Shown here one piece after another: positions 8,278-16,324 of a stretch of 64,000 nt of DNA (positions within the stretch are counted from its first letter, which is position 1; the number at the start of each line of letters is the position of its first letter). The position numbers were made by a program, and so were the translations under genes. Under the pieces are notes generated by a model. The model did no database searches. It saw nothing but the letters and a program-made list of their open reading frames with translations, and had not been told where the DNA came from. The stretch is from Acidobacteriota bacterium (GTDB lineage Bacteria > Acidobacteriota > Vicinamibacteria > Vicinamibacterales > JAKQTR01): NCBI GenBank assembly GCA_029562975.1, contig JAKQTR010000037.1, positions 1-64,000 of the forward strand, in the 5' to 3' direction.

Positions 8278-9215
8278 TGGGACGCATCGACGACGCGCTG
8301 CGGCGCTCGAACGTGGACGCGGCTCGGGGAACGGGAGCCGAAGCGCCCGCGCCCGCGCCGTCGCCCTGGCAGGTCGAGGAGCAGGACACCCGCGCGGCGG
8401 CGCCCGGGGCCGCCGGGCCCGCCGGGACGGCCGCGCCCGCAGCCGAAGGCGCCACGCGCGGCGCGCGGCGCGAGCCCCCGAAAGCCGGCCGGTTCGTCGT
8501 CTCCGGCGGCATCGACGCCAGGGCCGCCGAGCGCCTGGTCGCATCCGCCGACGCGAGCCCGCTGCTCGTCGAGCAGTTCCGGACGCTCGGCGCCACGCTG
8601 CTCCGCATCCAGGGCGAGCGGCCGCTCAAGAGCCTCCTCGTCACCTCGCCCTCGCCGGGCGACGGCAAGAGCCACGTGGCGACGAACCTCGCCCTGACCC
8701 TGAGCGACTCCTACCATCGGCGGGTGCTCCTCATCGACGCCGACCTCCGGCGGCCGACGCTGCACCAGGTGTTCCGCCTGGCCAACGCCAGCGGCCTCTG
8801 CGAGGCCCTGCGCGCCGACACCGACGAGAAAGTGCCCACGGCGCGCGTCAGCGAGAACCTGACGCTGCTCCCGGCCGGCCGGCCCGAGGCCAACCCCCTC
8901 GCCGGCCTCTCCTCGGGCCGCATGGCGCGCATCGTGGCGGACGCCGCGGCCGCGTTCGACTGGGTGATCGTCGATTCGCCCCCCGTCGTCGTCCTCGCCG
9001 ACGCGCACCTCGTGTCGGAAACCGTGGACGGCGCGATCGTCGTCGTGCGCGCGGGCGTGACCCGGTTCCCCGATCTCGCGGCCGCCGTGGACACTCTCGG
9101 CCAGGACCGCGTGCTGGGCGTGGTGCTGAACGCGCTGGATCCCGCCGAGATGCGGAGCGAGGGCTACTACAGCTACTACTACGGGCGCTCGGGGCGTGCC
9201 TCCTCGAGGCGTTGA
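8277..9215 (+). CDS. Tyrosine autokinase (BY-kinase, CpsD/CapB-like, exosortase-EPS type)
   Basis: The protein has 312 residues from the ATG at 8277, overlapping the previous stop by one base. MGRIDDALRRS is a common start for these kinases. An Ala/Pro-rich linker runs to about residue 70. Walker A is SPSPGDGKS (about 124-132), Walker A' is LLIDADLRRP (151-160), and Walker B lies in FDWVIVDSPP. The C-terminus has a tyrosine cluster (EGYYSYYYG), the usual autophosphorylation site. It should cycle phosphorylation with the chain-length protein to drive EPS polymerisation. No cognate phosphatase is visible in the window. Confidence 0.9.
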   Translation: MGRIDDALRRSNVDAARGTGAEAPAPAPSPWQVEEQDTRAAAPGAAGPAGTAAPAAEGATRGARREPPKAGRFVVSGGIDARAAERLVASADASPLLVEQFRTLGATLLRIQGERPLKSLLVTSPSPGDGKSHVATNLALTLSDSYHRRVLLIDADLRRPTLHQVFRLANASGLCEALRADTDEKVPTARVSENLTLLPAGRPEANPLAGLSSGRMARIVADAAAAFDWVIVDSPPVVVLADAHLVSETVDGAIVVVRAGVTRFPDLAAAVDTLGQDRVLGVVLNALDPAEMRSEGYYSYYYGRSGRASSRR

Positions 9216-9317
9216 CTTTGGTCGCCGCAATCAACGTCTTTTGATGTATCCTCGGCGGGAACAGCTTCGTCCACCGGTTCGCGTTCGCGCTTAACCCCCT
9301 GTCACAATACGCGTTAG

Positions 9318-9854
9318 ATGACGAAGCCCGGCCGCCTTCCCCGTCGTTCGTCGTTGGCGCATGCCTTGCTGCCGGATCGGGCTGAGCCCGCCCTGCGTGC
9401 GAGGCAGCCCGACATGCCGACCGAGGACATCCGCCGGCCGATTCGTGAGCTTGAGTGCCCGCCAGGCGAGGAGTACGACGAAGACACGTTCAATTACCTC
9501 CTCGGCATGGAACGGGCGCGCGCCGAGCGCGCGAGCCGCCGGGTCCGCCTGCTGCTGGCGACGCTCGAAGGCGAGTCCGGCGAGAGCGCGATGATCACGT
9601 CTTCCTGCGCGGCCCGCCTCTTCGGCGGCCTGCGGCAGCTCCTGCGCGACACGGACATCGTCGGCTGGTACCGGCAGAACCGCGTCGCCGGCGCCGTGCT
9701 GTGCGCGAGGCTCGACGGCTCCGACGAGGAGACGTCCCGCGCCATCGGCGCGCGCGTCGGCGAAGGCCTCAGGCGGCTCCTTCCCGCCCGGACGGCGCGC
9801 AACCTCCGCGTGCGGGTGACCCAGCAGGGACCGCGGCGCGTTCCGAAGGGCTGA
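9318..9854 (+). CDS. Stand-alone degenerate GGDEF-like domain protein
   Basis: The protein has up to 178 residues; an alternative start at Met 33 (9414, MPTEDIRRP) is possible because neither start has a clear ribosome site. The core (RASRRVRLLLATLEG, FGGLRQLLRDTDIVGWYRQNRVAGAVLC, ARVGEGLRRLLPA) has the spacing of a GGDEF-like fold but no GGDEF motif, so diguanylate cyclase activity is not expected. The same kind of domain forms the N-terminus of the next gene. Both sit between the EPS kinase and the priming transferase. It may be a regulatory or scaffolding partner of the sugar transferase. The fold assignment is an inference from pattern and context. Confidence 0.5.
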   Translation: MTKPGRLPRRSSLAHALLPDRAEPALRARQPDMPTEDIRRPIRELECPPGEEYDEDTFNYLLGMERARAERASRRVRLLLATLEGESGESAMITSSCAARLFGGLRQLLRDTDIVGWYRQNRVAGAVLCARLDGSDEETSRAIGARVGEGLRRLLPARTARNLRVRVTQQGPRRVPKG

Positions 9855-9867
9855 GAGACCCGAGCCA

Positions 9868-11025
9868 GTGACGAAGTCGATCCTGGAGGCGCTTCGGGAG
9901 TTCGCGGACTGGGAGAAGTGCCCGGGCCCGGTCCCGGCCCCCCTGCCGCTCGTGCAGCCGTCGCCCGGGCCCCAGGCCGGCATCCCCGTCCTCGGGGAAA
10001 GCGTCTTCAAGGACGTCCTCGTCCGCGAGCGCAAGTGCGCCGACCGCTTCGAGTCGCCGTTCGCCGTCGTGCTGGTGGACCGGAGCGACGATGCCTCGGG
10101 GGCGGACGCGTGGGTCCCGATTCTCGGGGCCATCGCCGCGGTGAAGCGCGATGCCGACGCCGTCGGGTGGCTCGACGAGGGCAAGGTGCTGGGCCTGCTC
10201 CTGCCCGACGTGCCCGGCGAGGGCGCGCTGAAGATCCTCGATCGGCTGCGCCACGAGGTGTCGGGCCGCCTGGGAGATGCCGCGCTGGCCGTCTTGTCGA
10301 TGCGCGTCTACGCGCACCGGGCCGCGCCGGCGGCCGACGGGTTCTCGTTCCCGCCCCCGGACCTGCTGATCGAGGCGTTCGCGCCCGAGCCGGCGCGCCC
10401 GGGCCGCGACGCCGTCAAGCGCGCCCTCGACATCGCCGGCGGCCTCCTGCTGCTCGTCGTCTTCTCGCCGATCATGGCCGCAGCCGCCCTGGCGGTGAAG
10501 CTGACCTCGGCCGGCCCCGTGTTCCACAGGCAGGTGCGCGTCGGCCGGCGCGGCGAGCCGTTCACGATGCTCAAGTTCCGCACCATGCACGCCAACGCCG
10601 GGCACGCCATCCACCAGGACTACGTGACCTGGTTCATCAAGTCGGGCGGGAAGGGCCGGCCGAACAGCGACGGGCTGTTCAAGCTGACGAACGACCCCCG
10701 CGTGACCCGGGCGGGCCGGTTCCTGCGCAAGGCGAGCTTCGACGAGCTGCCGCAGTTCCTCAACGTGCTGCGCGGCGAGATGTCGCTCGTCGGGCCGAGG
10801 CCGCCGCTGCCCTTCGAGGTGGAGCAGTACCAGCCGTGGCACCGCCGGCGCGTCCTCGAGGCCAAGCCCGGCATCACCGGGCCGTGGCAGGTCCAGGGCC
10901 GGAGCCGGACGAGCTTCGACGACATGGTACGCCTCGACCTGCGCTACGCCCGGACGCACACGCTCTGGACGGACCTGAAGATCCTGCTTGCCACGCCCCG
11001 CGCCATGTTCAAGGGTGCCGCCTGA
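9868..11025 (+). CDS. Priming sugar-phosphate transferase with N-terminal degenerate GGDEF-like domain
   Basis: The protein has 385 residues from a GTG start. Residues about 50-165 are a GGDEF-like module without the GGDEF motif (FKDVLVRERKCADRFESPF, AAVKRDADAVGWLDEGKVLGLLLP). The C-terminal half is a bacterial sugar transferase domain: a membrane segment ALDIAGGLLLLVVFSPIMAA (about 190-210), then FHRQVRVGRRGEPFTMLKFRTM, FDELPQFLNVLRGEMSLVGPRPPLP and KPGITGPWQVQGRS. Such enzymes move a sugar-1-phosphate onto undecaprenyl phosphate and start repeat-unit assembly at the inner membrane. The protein lacks the multi-helix N-terminus of WbaP-type enzymes, so the GGDEF-like part may replace it. The stop overlaps the next start. 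Confidence 0.85.
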   Translation: MTKSILEALREFADWEKCPGPVPAPLPLVQPSPGPQAGIPVLGESVFKDVLVRERKCADRFESPFAVVLVDRSDDASGADAWVPILGAIAAVKRDADAVGWLDEGKVLGLLLPDVPGEGALKILDRLRHEVSGRLGDAALAVLSMRVYAHRAAPAADGFSFPPPDLLIEAFAPEPARPGRDAVKRALDIAGGLLLLVVFSPIMAAAALAVKLTSAGPVFHRQVRVGRRGEPFTMLKFRTMHANAGHAIHQDYVTWFIKSGGKGRPNSDGLFKLTNDPRVTRAGRFLRKASFDELPQFLNVLRGEMSLVGPRPPLPFEVEQYQPWHRRRVLEAKPGITGPWQVQGRSRTSFDDMVRLDLRYARTHTLWTDLKILLATPRAMFKGAA

Positions 11026-11522
11026 TGGATCCGTACCTCTCGATTGCTCCCGACGTGAAGCTCGGGAAGGGCGTCAAGCTCTCGAAGTTCATCAACCTGT
11101 ACGGCTGCGAGATCGGCGACGAGACGAAGATCGGGGCCTGCGTCGAGATCCAGAAGGGCGTGAAGGTGGGGCGGCGCTGCAAGATCTCGAGCCACACCTT
11201 CATCTGCGAGGGCGTGACCATCGAGGACAACGTCTTCGTCGGCCACGGCGTCACCTTCACCAACGACGTCTACCCGCGCGCGACGAGGGCGGACGGCGAG
11301 CTGCAGACCGAGGCCGACTGGAAGGTGGAGCCCACGCTGGTGAAGAAGGGCGCCTCCATCGGGTCGGGCGCGACCATCCTGCCCCGCGTCACCATCGGCG
11401 AGCACGCCATCGTCGGCGCCGGCAGCGTCGTCACGCGCAACGTGGCGCCGCGCACCATCGTGTGGGGCAACCCCGCGCGGTTCCTGCGCCGCATTCCCCC
11501 GGAATCGGGAGGTCACACGTGA
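11025..11522 (+). CDS. wbpD: WbpD-like UDP-amino-sugar N-acetyltransferase (left-handed beta-helix)
   Basis: The protein has 165 residues starting on the last base of the preceding stop. Hexapeptide repeats run through the protein (IGDETKIGACVEIQKGVKVG, ISSHTFICEGVTIEDNVFVG, IGSGATILPRVTIGEHAIVG). The motif FTNDVYPRAT and the end VWGNPARFL match the WbpD/WlbB group, which acetylates the 3-amino group of UDP-2-acetamido-3-amino-hexuronic acid in the cytoplasm. The next gene (WbpB-like) overlaps it, and a WbpE-like aminotransferase follows at 15125, which supports this pathway. Specificity is inferred from the neighbours. Confidence 0.8.
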   Translation: MDPYLSIAPDVKLGKGVKLSKFINLYGCEIGDETKIGACVEIQKGVKVGRRCKISSHTFICEGVTIEDNVFVGHGVTFTNDVYPRATRADGELQTEADWKVEPTLVKKGASIGSGATILPRVTIGEHAIVGAGSVVTRNVAPRTIVWGNPARFLRRIPPESGGHT

Positions 11523-12529
11523 GCCAGCTTCGCGTCGGCGTCATCGGCTACGGCTACTGGGGCCCGAACATCGTCCGCAACCTGTACGGCATCGAGGCGT
11601 ACAGCGTGGCGGCGCTTTGCGACACCAACCCCGCCGCGCTGCAGAAGGCCGGCCGCGTCTACCCCGCCCTGCGCACGACGCCGGACCCGGCCGAGGTGCT
11701 CGAGTCGCCCGACATCGACGCCGTGGCCATCGTCACGCCCGTGTGGACGCACTACGAGCTGGCGCGAACCGCCCTCGAGAACGGCAAGCACGTGTTCGTA
11801 GAGAAGCCCTTCACCTCGACCGTGCGCCAGGCCGAGGAGCTGGTCGAGCTGGCCGACCGCAAGAACCTCCGGATCATGGTGGACCACACGTTCCTGTTCA
11901 CCGGCGCCGTGCGGAAGATCCGCGAGCTCATCGACAAGGGCGTCCTCGGGCCGCTGTTCTACTTCGACTCGTCGCGCATCAACCTGGGCCTCTTCCAGCA
12001 CGACGTCAGCGTGGTGTGGGACCTGGCGCCGCACGATTTGTCCATCATGGACTATGTGATCGGCACGAAGGCCGAGGCCGTGGTCGCGACCGGCGGCAGC
12101 CACTTCAACCACCAGGCCGACATGGCCTTCCTGACGATCTACTTCCCCGACAACGTCATCGCGCACATCAACGTCAACTGGCTCTCGCCGGTGAAGGTGC
12201 GCACGACGCTGATCGGCGGCCGCGACAAGATGCTCGTGTGGAACGACCTCGAGGCCGACGAGAAGATCAAGGTCTACGACAAGGGCGTCGACGTGACCAG
12301 CCGCGAGGGCGTCTACGATCTGCTCGTGAGCTACCGGTCCGGCGACGTCTGGGCGCCCAAGGTGGACCAGACCGAGGCGCTCAAGGCCGAGCTGGCCTAT
12401 TTCGCCGAGTGCGTCACGACCGGGAAGAAGCCGTTCAACGACGGCGAGGCGGGCCTGAGCGTGGTCCGGATGCTCGAGGCCGCCGACCAGTCGCTGGCCG
12501 AGCGCGGCAAGGTCGTGCTGTTGCCCTGA
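11519..12529 (+). CDS. wbpB: WbpB-like Gfo/Idh/MocA oxidoreductase
   Basis: The protein has 336 residues from a GTG overlapping the acetyltransferase stop (GTGA). Rossmann motif VGVIGYGYWGPNIVRN lies near the N-terminus; the family motif VFVEKPF (about 96-102) and the active-site region WDLAPHDLSIMDY follow. In the WbpA-B-E-D-I pathway, WbpB oxidises C3 of UDP-GlcNAcA using tightly bound NAD. A UDP-GlcNAc 6-dehydrogenase (WbpA), needed to make its substrate, is not in the window. The coupling with the WbpD-like gene makes this assignment more likely than a generic sugar dehydrogenase. Confidence 0.8.
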   Translation: MSQLRVGVIGYGYWGPNIVRNLYGIEAYSVAALCDTNPAALQKAGRVYPALRTTPDPAEVLESPDIDAVAIVTPVWTHYELARTALENGKHVFVEKPFTSTVRQAEELVELADRKNLRIMVDHTFLFTGAVRKIRELIDKGVLGPLFYFDSSRINLGLFQHDVSVVWDLAPHDLSIMDYVIGTKAEAVVATGGSHFNHQADMAFLTIYFPDNVIAHINVNWLSPVKVRTTLIGGRDKMLVWNDLEADEKIKVYDKGVDVTSREGVYDLLVSYRSGDVWAPKVDQTEALKAELAYFAECVTTGKKPFNDGEAGLSVVRMLEAADQSLAERGKVVLLP

Positions 12530-12603
12530 TGGAGGCCGGGCCCTCCTCGCCCCGAGCGAGCGCGCTCGCGACGGGCGGGCCGAAGTGACCCCGGCTCGCG
12601 TCC

Positions 12604-13968
12604 CTGCCCATCCACCCCCTCGTCGAGTACTACCGCTGCCCCGAGCACCTCGCGGCGCTCGGGACGGCGGATCCTCTGCCGCTCGAGTCCGGCTACTTCC
12701 GCTTCGGCGGCGCCGTCTGCTACGGCCGGCAGGCCGTCGGGGCGCCGTCGCCGTCGCCGGACGGCGGCCTCGTCGAGGTGTCGGGAGCAGTGACCTCGTC
12801 CGGCGGCCGCGTGCTGCTGCCGTTCCAGCTCGGCGAGGCCGTCGGCAACCTGCGCCACGAGCGGTACCCCGAGGCCCTGCGGGCCGTCGAGCACATCTCG
12901 TCGTTCACGCTGTCGCATTTCCTCTACTACCTGGCCCGGCCTTTCCTGCCGGTGGGCGTCAGGAGGCACCTGCAGCGGCTGCACTGGGCGGGCTGGCGGC
13001 GGATCCCGTTTCCCCGCTGGCCGGTGGACGCGAGCGTCGAGTCGATCATGAAGCAGGCCGTCCGCGCCCTGCTCGAGGCCGGGACGGTCCGGGAGCTTCC
13101 TTTCATCTGGTTCTGGCCCGACAGCGCGCCGGGCGCCGCCATGATGACGCACGACGTGGAAGGGCCCGCCGGCGCGGAGTTCTGCGGCGAGCTGATGGAC
13201 CTTGACGAGCGGTCCGGCATCCGATCGTCGTTCCAGGTGATTCCCGACGGCCCCCGCGCGGCGAAGGTTGCGACCAGGAAGCTGGTGGACGACCTCCGGC
13301 GCCGCGGCTTCGAGGTGAACGTCCACGACCTGACGCACGACGGGCGGCTGTTTCGGAACCGCGATCGCTTCCTACGCCACGCCGGCCGGATCAACGCGAG
13401 GGGCCGCGAGTTCGGCAGCCGCGGCTTCAGGTCCGGCGCCATGTACCGGCGCCAGGAGTGGTTCTCGGCCCTCGACATCTCCTACGACATGTCCGTGCCG
13501 AACGTCGCGCACCTCGAGCCGCAGGCGGGCGGCTGCTGCACGGTGATGCCGTTCTTCATGGGCCACGTGCTCGAGCTGCCCCTGACGGCGGCCCAGGACT
13601 ACACCGTGTTCCACATCCTGGGCGAGTACTCGACGCGGCTGTGGCGGGAGCAGATCGACGCGATTCTGGCCGAGCACGGCCTGGCCAGCTTCATCGCGCA
13701 CCCGGACTACCTCGTCGATCCGCGCGCCCGGGAGGTCTACGCCGAGCTGCTGGGCATCCTGAGCGGCCTGCGCGCCGAGCGCGGCGTCTGGATCGCGCTG
13801 CCGTCGGAGATCGACGGGTGGTGGCGCGAGCGGCGCGAGATGCGCCTGGCGCCCGACGGCGGCTCGTGGCGCGTCGAGGGGCGCGGCGCGGAGCGCGCCC
13901 GCGTCGCCTTCGCCCGTTTCCGCGACGGCCGGGTCGTGTACGAGCTGGAGCCGCGAGTCGCGAAGTAG
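12604..13968 (+). CDS. Polysaccharide deacetylase of the exosortase-EPS type, start codon unclear
   Basis: The reading frame contains family-like sequence from IHPLVEYYRCPEHLA onward, but no ATG, GTG or TTG precedes it in frame after the TGA at 12586-12588. The CTG at 12604 is the best guess (454 residues). An ATG at 12529, coupled to the previous stop, is in the same frame but runs into that TGA after 19 codons. A GTG at 12585 is out of frame. So either a CTG start is used or there is a frameshift. The NodB-like core has MMTHDVEG (metal-binding Asp), NVHDLTHDGRLF and the late IAHPDYL. This family sits beside FemAB-like genes in PEP-CTERM EPS clusters and probably deacetylates the polymer or its precursor. 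Confidence 0.75.
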   Translation: MPIHPLVEYYRCPEHLAALGTADPLPLESGYFRFGGAVCYGRQAVGAPSPSPDGGLVEVSGAVTSSGGRVLLPFQLGEAVGNLRHERYPEALRAVEHISSFTLSHFLYYLARPFLPVGVRRHLQRLHWAGWRRIPFPRWPVDASVESIMKQAVRALLEAGTVRELPFIWFWPDSAPGAAMMTHDVEGPAGAEFCGELMDLDERSGIRSSFQVIPDGPRAAKVATRKLVDDLRRRGFEVNVHDLTHDGRLFRNRDRFLRHAGRINARGREFGSRGFRSGAMYRRQEWFSALDISYDMSVPNVAHLEPQAGGCCTVMPFFMGHVLELPLTAAQDYTVFHILGEYSTRLWREQIDAILAEHGLASFIAHPDYLVDPRAREVYAELLGILSGLRAERGVWIALPSEIDGWWRERREMRLAPDGGSWRVEGRGAERARVAFARFRDGRVVYELEPRVAK

Positions 13969-13975
13969 ATGCGTG

Positions 13976-15055
13976 ATGGGGGCCGCCGTCCACGTCGTCG
14001 ATCCGCTCGCGGACCCGCGCTGGGACGGCCTCCTCGCCCGTCATCCCCGCGCATCCGTGTTTCACACGCGCGGATGGCTCGACGCGCTGAAGCGCACCTA
14101 CGGCTACGAGCCGTTCGCCCTGACGACGACGTCGGAAGGCGCGCTGGAGAACGGCCTGGCGTTGTGCCGCGTGAAGACGCCGTTCGCGCGCCGGCTCGTG
14201 TCGCTGCCCTTCTCGGACCATTGCGACCCGCTGGTCGATCGGCCCGAAGACGTCTCCGCGATGCTCGGCTTCCTGAAGGCGCAGCAGGAGCGCGAGCGCT
14301 GGCGGTCGGTGGAGCTGCGGCCCCGCCAGGCCGCGTGGGGCCTGGCTGCCGAGGCGCCCGCCGCCGGCGGGGATGGAGCGCGCCCCTCGTGGCCGGCCGA
14401 GAGCGCCCGCTACGTCCATCACGCGCTCGATCTCGCGCGCCCCGCGGAGCAGGTGTTCGCCGGCTTCCACCCCTCGCACACCCAGCGCGCCGTGCGGCGG
14501 GCGGAACGCGAGGGCTTGACGTACGAAGCCGGCAACTCGGAGCCGCTGGTGTCGGCGTTCTACGGGCTGCTGCGCCTGACCCGCCGCCGCCACGGCCTGC
14601 CGCCGCAGCCGCGTGCGTGGTTCCGGAACCTCGCGACGAGCCTGGGCGACCAGTTGGCCGTGCATCTGGCGAGCAAGGACGGCCAGCCCATCGCCGCCAT
14701 CCTGACGCTCGGCTTCAAGAGGACCATCGTCTACAAGTACGGCGCGTCCGACGCCGCGTTCCATCGGCTCGGCGCCATGCCGTTCTTGTTCTGGCGGGCG
14801 ATCCAGGACGCTCGGTCGAAGGGCATCATCGAGATGGACCTCGGCCGCTCCGATCTCGGCCAGCCCGGCCTCGCCGCCTTCAAGGACCATCTGGGCGCCG
14901 AGCGGGCGGCCCTGGCCTACTGCGCCTGGCCGGTCCGCCGGGCGCGCCCGCCGCAGCCGGGCGCGCTGTCGCGCCTCGCGCGCAGCGTCGTTCCCCTGCT
15001 GCCGGATGCGGTCCTCGACTGGTCCGGCCGGATGCTGTACCGGCACCTGGGTTAG
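13976..15055 (+). CDS. FemAB-like GNAT protein (exosortase-EPS associated)
   Basis: The protein has 359 residues; a GTG directly before the ATG (13973) is an alternative. It has two GNAT-like halves: HPRASVFHTRGWLDALKRTYGYEP at the front, and PIAAILTLGFKRTIVYKYGASD with IEMDLGRSDLGQPGLAAFKDHLGAE at the end, the latter typical of the FemAB-like family of PEP-CTERM clusters. FemAB relatives transfer amino acids from aminoacyl-tRNA or acyl groups onto amines. It follows the deacetylase gene by a few bases, a pairing repeated in other exosortase clusters, so it may modify amino groups freed by deacetylation. The substrate is unknown. Confidence 0.8.
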   Translation: MGAAVHVVDPLADPRWDGLLARHPRASVFHTRGWLDALKRTYGYEPFALTTTSEGALENGLALCRVKTPFARRLVSLPFSDHCDPLVDRPEDVSAMLGFLKAQQERERWRSVELRPRQAAWGLAAEAPAAGGDGARPSWPAESARYVHHALDLARPAEQVFAGFHPSHTQRAVRRAEREGLTYEAGNSEPLVSAFYGLLRLTRRRHGLPPQPRAWFRNLATSLGDQLAVHLASKDGQPIAAILTLGFKRTIVYKYGASDAAFHRLGAMPFLFWRAIQDARSKGIIEMDLGRSDLGQPGLAAFKDHLGAERAALAYCAWPVRRARPPQPGALSRLARSVVPLLPDAVLDWSGRMLYRHLG

Positions 15056-15082
15056 CAGCCTGAGCGCCTTTTCAGATGGAGC

Positions 15083-15102
15083 CCCGGGGCGTTCGCCCCG
15101 GG
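15083..15102. other. Intergenic perfect hairpin inside the EPS operon
   Basis: CCCGGGGCG (15083-15091) pairs with CGCCCCGGG (15094-15102) 22 bases before the aminotransferase start. No T-run follows. It may tune the transcript as a processing or partial-termination site rather than ending it. Confidence 0.4.
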
Positions 15103-15124
15103 ATTGACCCCCGGGAGCACCGAC

Positions 15125-16306
15125 ATGTCCGACAACCCCGTTCCTTTTCTCGACCTCGTCGCCCCGCATCGCGAACTCGAGAACGACCTCGTCGAGGCCT
15201 TCCGCCAGGCGGTGCGCTCGGCCGCCTTCGTCGGCGGCGCCGAGGTCGAAGGCTTCGAGAGGGAGTTCGCCGAGTTCTGCGGGTCGAAGTTCTGCGTGGG
15301 CGTGGCCAACGGGACCGACGCCGTGCGCTTCGCCCTGATGGCCTCCGGCGTGGGCCCGGGCGATGCCGTCGTCACCGTGGCGCACACGTTCATCGCCACC
15401 GTCGAGGCCATCAGCCAGGCCGGGGCCGAGACGGAGTTCGTGGACATCGACGAGCGCACCTACTGCATGAGCCCCGCGGCCCTCGACGAGTACCTGGAGG
15501 GCTGCGCGAAGGACCCCGGCACCGGCCGGCCCCTGGGCAGGCGGACCGGCAAGCCCATCAAGGCCGTCCTTCCCGTTCACCTCTACGGCCAGGCCGCAGA
15601 CATGGACGCCATCCTGGCCGTCGCCGACCGCTACGGCCTGATCGTCGTCGAGGACGCCTGCCAGGCGCACGGGGCCGAGTACAAGTCGGCCGACGGCAAG
15701 TGGCGCAGGGCCGGCACCTTCGGCAAGGCCGCCGCCTTCAGCTTCTATCCCGGCAAGAACCTCGGCTCGTGCGGCGAGGGCGGGGCCGTGACGACCGACG
15801 ATGAGCAGGTGGCAAAGACCATCAAGATGCTGCGCGAGCACGGGCAGGCGCAGAAGTACTACCACGACCTCGAGGGGTACAACGGCCGCCTCCACGCCAT
15901 CCAGGCGGCGTTCCTGCGGGTGAAGCTGCGGAAACTCCCCGAGTGGAACGCCGGCCGGTACGCCGCCGCGCGGCGGTACGGGGAGATGCTCGCCGGGGTG
16001 CCCGGGGTGATCGTGCCGCACGAGCCGGAGAACACGCGCCCCGTCTACCACCTCTACGTCATCCGGACGAAGGACCGCGACGCCCTTGGCGAATACCTGA
16101 AGGCGAGGAAGGTGTTCACCGGCCTGCACTACCCCGTGCCGCTGCACCTTCAGAAGTGCTATGCCGGCTGGGGCTATGCGAAGGGCAGCCTGCCCGTCAC
16201 CGAGGCCGTCGCCAGCTCGATCGTCTCGCTGCCCATGTTCCCGACGCTGACTGCGGAGCAGCAGCAGCGCACCGTCGACGCCGTCGCCGACTTCGTCGCC
16301 AGGTGA
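15125..16306 (+). CDS. wbpE: WbpE-like DegT/DnrJ/EryC1 aminotransferase
   Basis: The protein has 393 residues from the ATG at 15125 (MSDNPVPFLDL); an upstream TTG is less likely. The family core is clear: FCVGVANGTDAVRFAL, VVTVAHTFIATVEAI, VLPVHLYGQAADMDAI, VVEDACQAHGAEY, and the PLP lysine (about Lys211) in FSFYPGKNLGSCGEGG. The end HYPVPLHLQKCYAGWGY is typical of WbpE/QdtB-like sugar aminotransferases. It would aminate the C3 keto group made by the WbpB-like enzyme, giving the substrate for the WbpD-like acetyltransferase. It is separated from those two genes by the deacetylase and FemAB genes, which suggests the cassettes have been interleaved. Confidence 0.85.
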   Translation: MSDNPVPFLDLVAPHRELENDLVEAFRQAVRSAAFVGGAEVEGFEREFAEFCGSKFCVGVANGTDAVRFALMASGVGPGDAVVTVAHTFIATVEAISQAGAETEFVDIDERTYCMSPAALDEYLEGCAKDPGTGRPLGRRTGKPIKAVLPVHLYGQAADMDAILAVADRYGLIVVEDACQAHGAEYKSADGKWRRAGTFGKAAAFSFYPGKNLGSCGEGGAVTTDDEQVAKTIKMLREHGQAQKYYHDLEGYNGRLHAIQAAFLRVKLRKLPEWNAGRYAAARRYGEMLAGVPGVIVPHEPENTRPVYHLYVIRTKDRDALGEYLKARKVFTGLHYPVPLHLQKCYAGWGYAKGSLPVTEAVASSIVSLPMFPTLTAEQQQRTVDAVADFVAR

Positions 16307-16324
16307 GAGACAGACGCGCCTCCG

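Noticed and set aside
9212-9251. TTGACT ... TATCCT considered as a sigma-70 promoter before the GGDEF-like gene
   Set aside because: The spacing between the two boxes is not close to 17 bases, so it was not called.
13691-16147. Long minus-strand open frame opposite the FemAB and aminotransferase genes
   Set aside because: Shadow frame caused by GC-rich codon positions; the plus strand has clear family motifs throughout.
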